A stretch of 64,000 nt of DNA, taken from positions 2,636,501 through 2,700,500 of the forward strand of contig NC_081823.1 of assembly GCF_030704535.1 (NCBI RefSeq). The letters run 5' to 3'. Below, piece by piece: positions 59,999 through 64,000 of the stretch. The stretch's first letter is position 1; every line of letters begins with the position of its first letter. Position numbers and translations under genes: made by a program. The notes beneath the pieces are model-generated. The model was not told the DNA's origin. It did no database searches and saw only the letters and a program-made list of their open reading frames with translations. This DNA comes from Vitis vinifera (taxonomy: Eukaryota > Streptophyta > Magnoliopsida > Vitales > Vitaceae).

Positions 59999-60930
59999 TG
60001 TGGACCCCGCATTTCGCTCGCTCAATGCGTTTCCCACTCGAATGGCGAGCTCGATTTTATATTTTGAAAAATTGATTTTTATTGATTATTTGAAAATGAC
60101 TTGGAGTCGCCACTTATTTTTGTTTTATTTTTAAAGGGTAAACAAAATAAGAAAGAAAAACCCTAAGTGTGACTCCTTATTTTGGAAAAGACGGTCTACA
60201 AAAACCGGATCGGGTTCGGGGGTCAGGTTACTTATTGGGAAGGTACGGTATGGACCGTAGCACCCCTCTAAGTCCCTAAAGTCGGGTCTCTACTAATGAA
60301 ATGAAGCTGACATGGCAACCAATGAGAAAATCAATGAATACTCAAATCAAATCATGCACATATGAGTATCAAAGCATGTATAAAGAATGAGCAAAATATG
60401 AATAGATGCGTACCTGGGCGGCAATCATGAATGCGCTATCATGAAACATGGTTAGTGAACAATAAACATATATAATTAAGCGCATATCAAGGAGTAGAGT
60501 AAATAAGTCATGCATGGCAAATAAATCATCCAAACAGTCAATCAATTATAAAGTCTCATATGTAGGGCCCCACCAAAGCCCATTTATTTTGCATGAACCA
60601 AATATGTAAATTCCATAACTAGGAATTACAAAATTTGATTTTTGCGTATTTTAAAACATTTTAAAAAACAAAGAAAATTCAAAAGTGGCTTGCCGAAAAG
60701 AAAATGGCGGCCAAATTTTATTGAAAATGGGATTTTGATACCTAAAACTCTAAGAATGAAAATTTTGAAGTTGAGATTATTTCTAAACATGAGGATCTGG
60801 AAAATTATTTAAAAAAATGAGGTCCGAAAAATTATTGTCAAAGCCGAAGAGGATAAAAAAGGGAGATGTCACGTGACCAAAAGTGGTCATGCAACTGGAT
60901 ACATGCATGCATGGGACCGGGGTGGAATGA
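59999..60930 (+). mobile_element. LTR-like sequence
   Basis: Begins TGTGGACCCCGCATTTCG, a start I associate with plant LTR retrotransposons, and contains ACTTGGAGTCGCCACTTA and AAACCCTAAGTGTGACTCC-like words common in such LTRs. Its end, primer-binding site and partner LTR were not found, so the extent is approximate. Confidence 0.4.
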
Positions 60931-60939
60931 GGGGATTGG

Positions 60940-61385
60940 ATTCTTCAAGATTGGAGACTGCTTGGAAGCAGTCTGTAGCATCAGCTATTCGTCCATCATC
61001 TTTGTGAGCCATTCCCAGGTAGTACCAAGCCCTTTGGTTGGTAGGCTACATCCTCAATGCGTCTGAAAGTAGGTTTCTTGCAGCAGGAAATGCCTTCGAG
61101 CCTATCTTCAACAACAGAGCACCAATCAAAATCTTGCAAGACACATAACCCGGATCTAGTAAAAGGGCATCGATATAAGCGGCCAAAGCTTCTTATATTT
61201 GCCCATGACCTTCCAATTCAACACCTTTTGTATGCAGTAATTCTACCAAGTATTCTCTCAACCCTCCAGTCTTTCCATTGACCAACAACATAGTTACTGC
61301 CTGAGAAAAAGAGCGTGAGCTAGGGAATAGTCCTTTATGGATTTGCTTGAAAACAGGCGAGGGGAAAAACATGTTATTGGGGCCA
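60940..61385 (-). pseudogene. TPR protein (NPG1/NPGR-like) C-terminal fragment
   Basis: Minus strand reads EALAAYIDALLLDPGYVSCK, ILIGALLLKIGSKAFPAARN, then LLSDALRM, a stop, PTNQRAWYYLGMAHKDDGRI and ADATDCFQA. This is the C-terminal tetratricopeptide region of the plant NPG1-related calmodulin-binding proteins. Stops (after GHGQI and in DALRM) and no intact exons mark it as a fragment. Upstream residues ([18 protein letters not shown]) are of uncertain origin. Confidence 0.65.
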
Positions 61386-61419
61386 CATAGGATGACTGAA
61401 TCCAAGAGGGTTCAATGCA

Positions 61420-61665
61420 TGTAGGTCGGACACCATATATTGGATCCTTTCATAAGGACTTGGTGCCAAAAGAAGAGGACTTGACCAGTGTTGGGCTGAC
61501 TGCGCGCCGGAGAGAGAGGTCAAAATCAGAAAACATAATGTGCTCGTCTTCCCTCACAAGGACATTCTCTGGCTCCAGGTCACGACAAATAATCCCGAGC
61601 ATGTGAAGGTATTTAAGAGCAAGAAGAACCTCTGCTACATAGAACTTTATAGCTTGCTCAGAAAG
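61420..61665 (-). pseudogene. AGC VIII protein kinase (D6PK-like) fragment
   Basis: Minus strand reads [73 protein letters not shown]. This is the subdomain VI-VII core of plant AGC VIII kinases, with the family's DFD in place of DFG. The catalytic-loop Lys of RDLKPEN is Glu here. ATP-binding and C-lobe parts are missing and stops follow. A non-functional captured or decayed piece. Confidence 0.8.
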
Positions 61666-62870
61666 ATGTTTCCCAGGTTGCCTCCATTAAAATCACAAGA
61701 TAATTCTCAAATCCAACAAATTATGGACCACTATTACCCTTGTCGCTATCAAGAGAGGACACAGCCTTGGGATGAGGTTCAGTGTAGTCAAAATGCAAAC
61801 TCTTTCTGAGAAGCACCCTTCAACCTGTAACGTCGGGCTGCTGCTGCGCGCCACTCTTGGGGGCATGTTCCGAGCTGCTGAAGTCACACTGTCTTTGGCC
61901 TCCTCTTCATCGGAATCTGGTAGAGTTCATATCACAATGAGTTCTCGCATTACAGTTAGCTGGTTTCCGGCAGAAGCGGAGGGAGCAACAAGAATATTCA
62001 CGGCTTCAATGAGAACCTGCTGGAAGTACTGAAGGATGGATGATTTTTGGATTGAAATTCCCTAAGTCGGTACAAAAGGATATAGTGAACTTTCTTAAAG
62101 GTTTCTATGAGCTTTCTGGCGAGAGGTTTTCATTCTGGATACCATGCTTTTTCTATGTCTCGCAAGTCTCATTACTTGGGCACCCAATCATTATCCTTCT
62201 CCATCTCCACAAGACATCGAGTGGATTCCAATCTTGGCTGACAACTCAGAGACTGATTCTTTAATCGCTATACGTTCAAATGATAGTGGCACAAATCTGA
62301 AACAACCCAAAGTAGACTTTCATTAGGCTTATGATGTCTTTCTGAAAACAGGACCCACCGGAACCAACACAAGCATGCAAGAACTTGGACCCAATCTGGG
62401 TATCCATGCCGACCATATATAGAAACTAAGTGACACCAGTAGCCTCACAGGGAGCCGTCATGACGTTAATAAAGAGAATCCTCTAGGTCAAGAAAGCATT
62501 AACAATGAGCTTAGAGAACTCTTCTGGAGTTTCTTTGCTTCCAGAGAAGACTTAATCCAGTTTCAAAGGATCTTGAATGGCAGCATTCTCGGCAGGGAAA
62601 ACTGAGTATAGAGACATTCGGGACTTGACTCCTCAGCTGTTATGGGTCAGGAACTTAGCTGGCAGACCTTGCTTATATTTCAGGTTGCGAATCCCGTCCA
62701 ACAGCAAGAATCCATTTTGCTTGGTGAGTGGTGTATATGCAGCAGCTGACTCGGCACTAGGAGGGGATATATTAGGTATATCAGAAGCTACAGCATGGGT
62801 TTTGAGAAACGTCAGCAAGGGTATCTCTAGTGTGAATAAAGTAAGGGGTTGAGAGATGAAATGGGTATGA
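61666..62870. other. Gene debris, unrecognised
   Basis: GC content is nearer to coding DNA than the rest of the window, and several short frames exist on both strands (for example 62577-62852 plus, 61693-61887 minus), but none matches a family I can name and stops are frequent. Probably further captured or decayed exon pieces of the same patchwork. Confidence 0.35.
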
Positions 62871-63111
62871 AGATTTAGTGAGGAAGATGGATGGATGAAT
62901 GATGGGTATGGTGGAGTATCGGAGGGTAATGACGTGCATGGGGGTTGAGATATGGGTATATTAGGTTAGGTGATGAGTATGAGAGAGGTAAATAACGGCA
63001 TGGACATGAGTGGTATGAAACGGATGTGAAAAAGGTGGGCGTGATGATGGATATAATGGGCATGAAGGGTGTCGGCATCGTTGGTGCTATGGGTAGTGAT
63101 GGGTGATGCAA
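62870..63111. repeat. Strand-asymmetric low-complexity tract
   Basis: G/A/T-rich on the plus strand with irregular GGGTATG and GGATGGATG words. The long His/Pro-rich frame on the minus strand is a by-product. Confidence 0.6.
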
Positions 63112-63233
63112 TCAATTAATGGAGCAATTTGTAGAGAGATGTATGCAAGGGTTGATGCATGCATGTGGGAAGGGTTGAAGAGAATCCGGTATGAAATGTG
63201 CGGTAAAGAAAGTGGTCCCACTCAACAATGATA

Positions 63234-63432
63234 TGCCTCTCTTTATTAGCTTTGAACTGGTAAATTCAGCCTCAATTGGTTGCTTTAAAACCACCACTCC
63301 ATTTTCAGCTTTTTCCCAGCCTGCAACAACTTCTTCAACGACTTTGGCACGATTTCCATGAGCTTCATCACCACTAGCAGCAACTTTGGATGCAACTTCT
63401 GGTGACTGAGTGCCCAGTAATGAAGCCACTTG
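63234..63432 (-). pseudogene. Filament-like plant protein (FPP) fragment
   Basis: Minus strand reads TQSPEVASKVAASGDEA, then AKVVEEVVAGWEKAENGVVV and LKQPIEAEF. This corresponds to the N-terminal coiled-coil start of plant FPP proteins (typical AKVAEEA-SGWEKAENEV--LKQQLEAA). The usual segment between SDEE and AKV is missing, and the long coiled coil that should follow is replaced by unrelated sequence. Fragment only. Confidence 0.65.
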
Positions 63433-64000
63433 AGGAGAAGACCCACTGAATACTTCTTCTACACACGACTAGATTACCAATAGATTCCAAATGGCGTCCC
63501 TGTACCAATTGAGCCTTCATGGAACTTCATGACCGAAACTTATCATCAAAACACAAACTAATCTCCACCATATTAGCTACCTTCAAAGCTTCATTTTAGA
63601 ACACATTGGTGTCACAGCATCTCAAAATCATCAGTGGTCAAGTCAATCTCCAGAATGAATCAACGTGAGAAAACAGAACCCATCAACCATCTCACCATAA
63701 TGTCAGGTCTAGCTATAACCAGCTTCTTTCAATCCCGAAACCTTGAGTGCATATCCAGGAAGAAAGCAAAGGGAACAAGAGAACCATAACAGAATAAAGA
63801 AAAGAAGAAATGAAGCTTTTAACTATCATGCTGAACCCATCTCATCATTTCATCCATAGGTTCAACAATCAGTGGGTTTAAAAGGGAAGATGTTTGCTGG
63901 GGTAAAACTTTAAAATACAACAAGCTCTCCATAGGTTAAACTAGTAATCATCAAAACACAACAACCTAACAAGCAGAGATCAAATCATAGAAAATAAACA
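63433..64000. other. No gene recognised
   Basis: Could be 5' UTR or intron of a gene on the minus strand (T/C-rich on that strand, leading into the FPP fragment), but no clear exon or start is visible before the window ends. Confidence 0.3.

Noticed and set aside
62577..62852. 91-codon plus-strand frame as a gene
   Set aside because: No recognised family, no splice signals, and it lies in a patchwork of gene fragments; left as unrecognised debris.
62875..63111. His/Pro-rich minus-strand frame
   Set aside because: Low-complexity tract with strand bias; no start context or homology.

Overview
This is plant nuclear DNA, AT-rich and full of transposon debris. The terpene synthase (TPS) exons and introns closely resemble the grapevine TPS-a family, so the most likely source is Vitis; that is recognition, not a database result. 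All TPS genes lie on the minus strand and have the seven-exon layout of angiosperm sesquiterpene synthases. Two F-box genes lie on the plus strand.

Layout. (1) 1-4.4 kb: gene debris, including an NB-LRR C-terminal remnant, a broken Myb/SANT-like gene and perhaps a gypsy gag scrap. (2) 4.7-31.1 kb, copy A of a large tandem duplication: a 1.55-kb AT-rich repeat (two units plus a partial third), an intact four-exon F-box gene (7.7-9.4 kb), an A-only 4.7-kb retrotransposon-like block, an intact TPS gene (TPS1, 17.3-21.0 kb), a foldback element, a decayed TPS (25.2-26.0 kb), a hAT-type element and the last two exons of a truncated TPS (30.5-31.1 kb). (3) 31.11-31.49 kb: the duplication junction, holding a clipped Copia LTR, primer-binding site and start of gag. 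(4) 31.5-56.8 kb, copy B, in the same order: F-box gene, TPS2 (broken by one missing base), a locally amplified zone with two extra TPS promoter plus first-exon modules and several scattered terminal-exon fragments, the decayed TPS, the hAT element, a MULE-like palindromic element, and then a complete TPS (TPS4, 56.1-58.5 kb). (5) 59.5-64 kb: unrelated sequence with a minisatellite, an LTR-like stretch and a patchwork of broken host-gene pieces (NPG1-like TPR protein, D6PK-type AGC kinase, filament-like plant protein).

Function. Two TPS genes, TPS1 (555 aa) and TPS4 (561 aa), read through all splice junctions with no stop and keep RxR and DDxxD motifs. TPS4 looks like an (E)-beta-caryophyllene-type synthase. 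TPS1 and TPS2 share an unusual Ser-to-Asp change in the second metal-binding motif. The F-box genes encode nearly identical predicted SCF receptors. They share a neighbourhood with the TPS genes and were duplicated with them; nothing in the sequence shows that they act together.

I saw no novel multi-gene system. The interest lies in how this TPS cluster evolves: a recent 25-26-kb tandem duplication with a retrotransposon fragment at its junction, first-exon amplification, and insertion polymorphisms between the two copies that reveal empty sites and target-site duplications.
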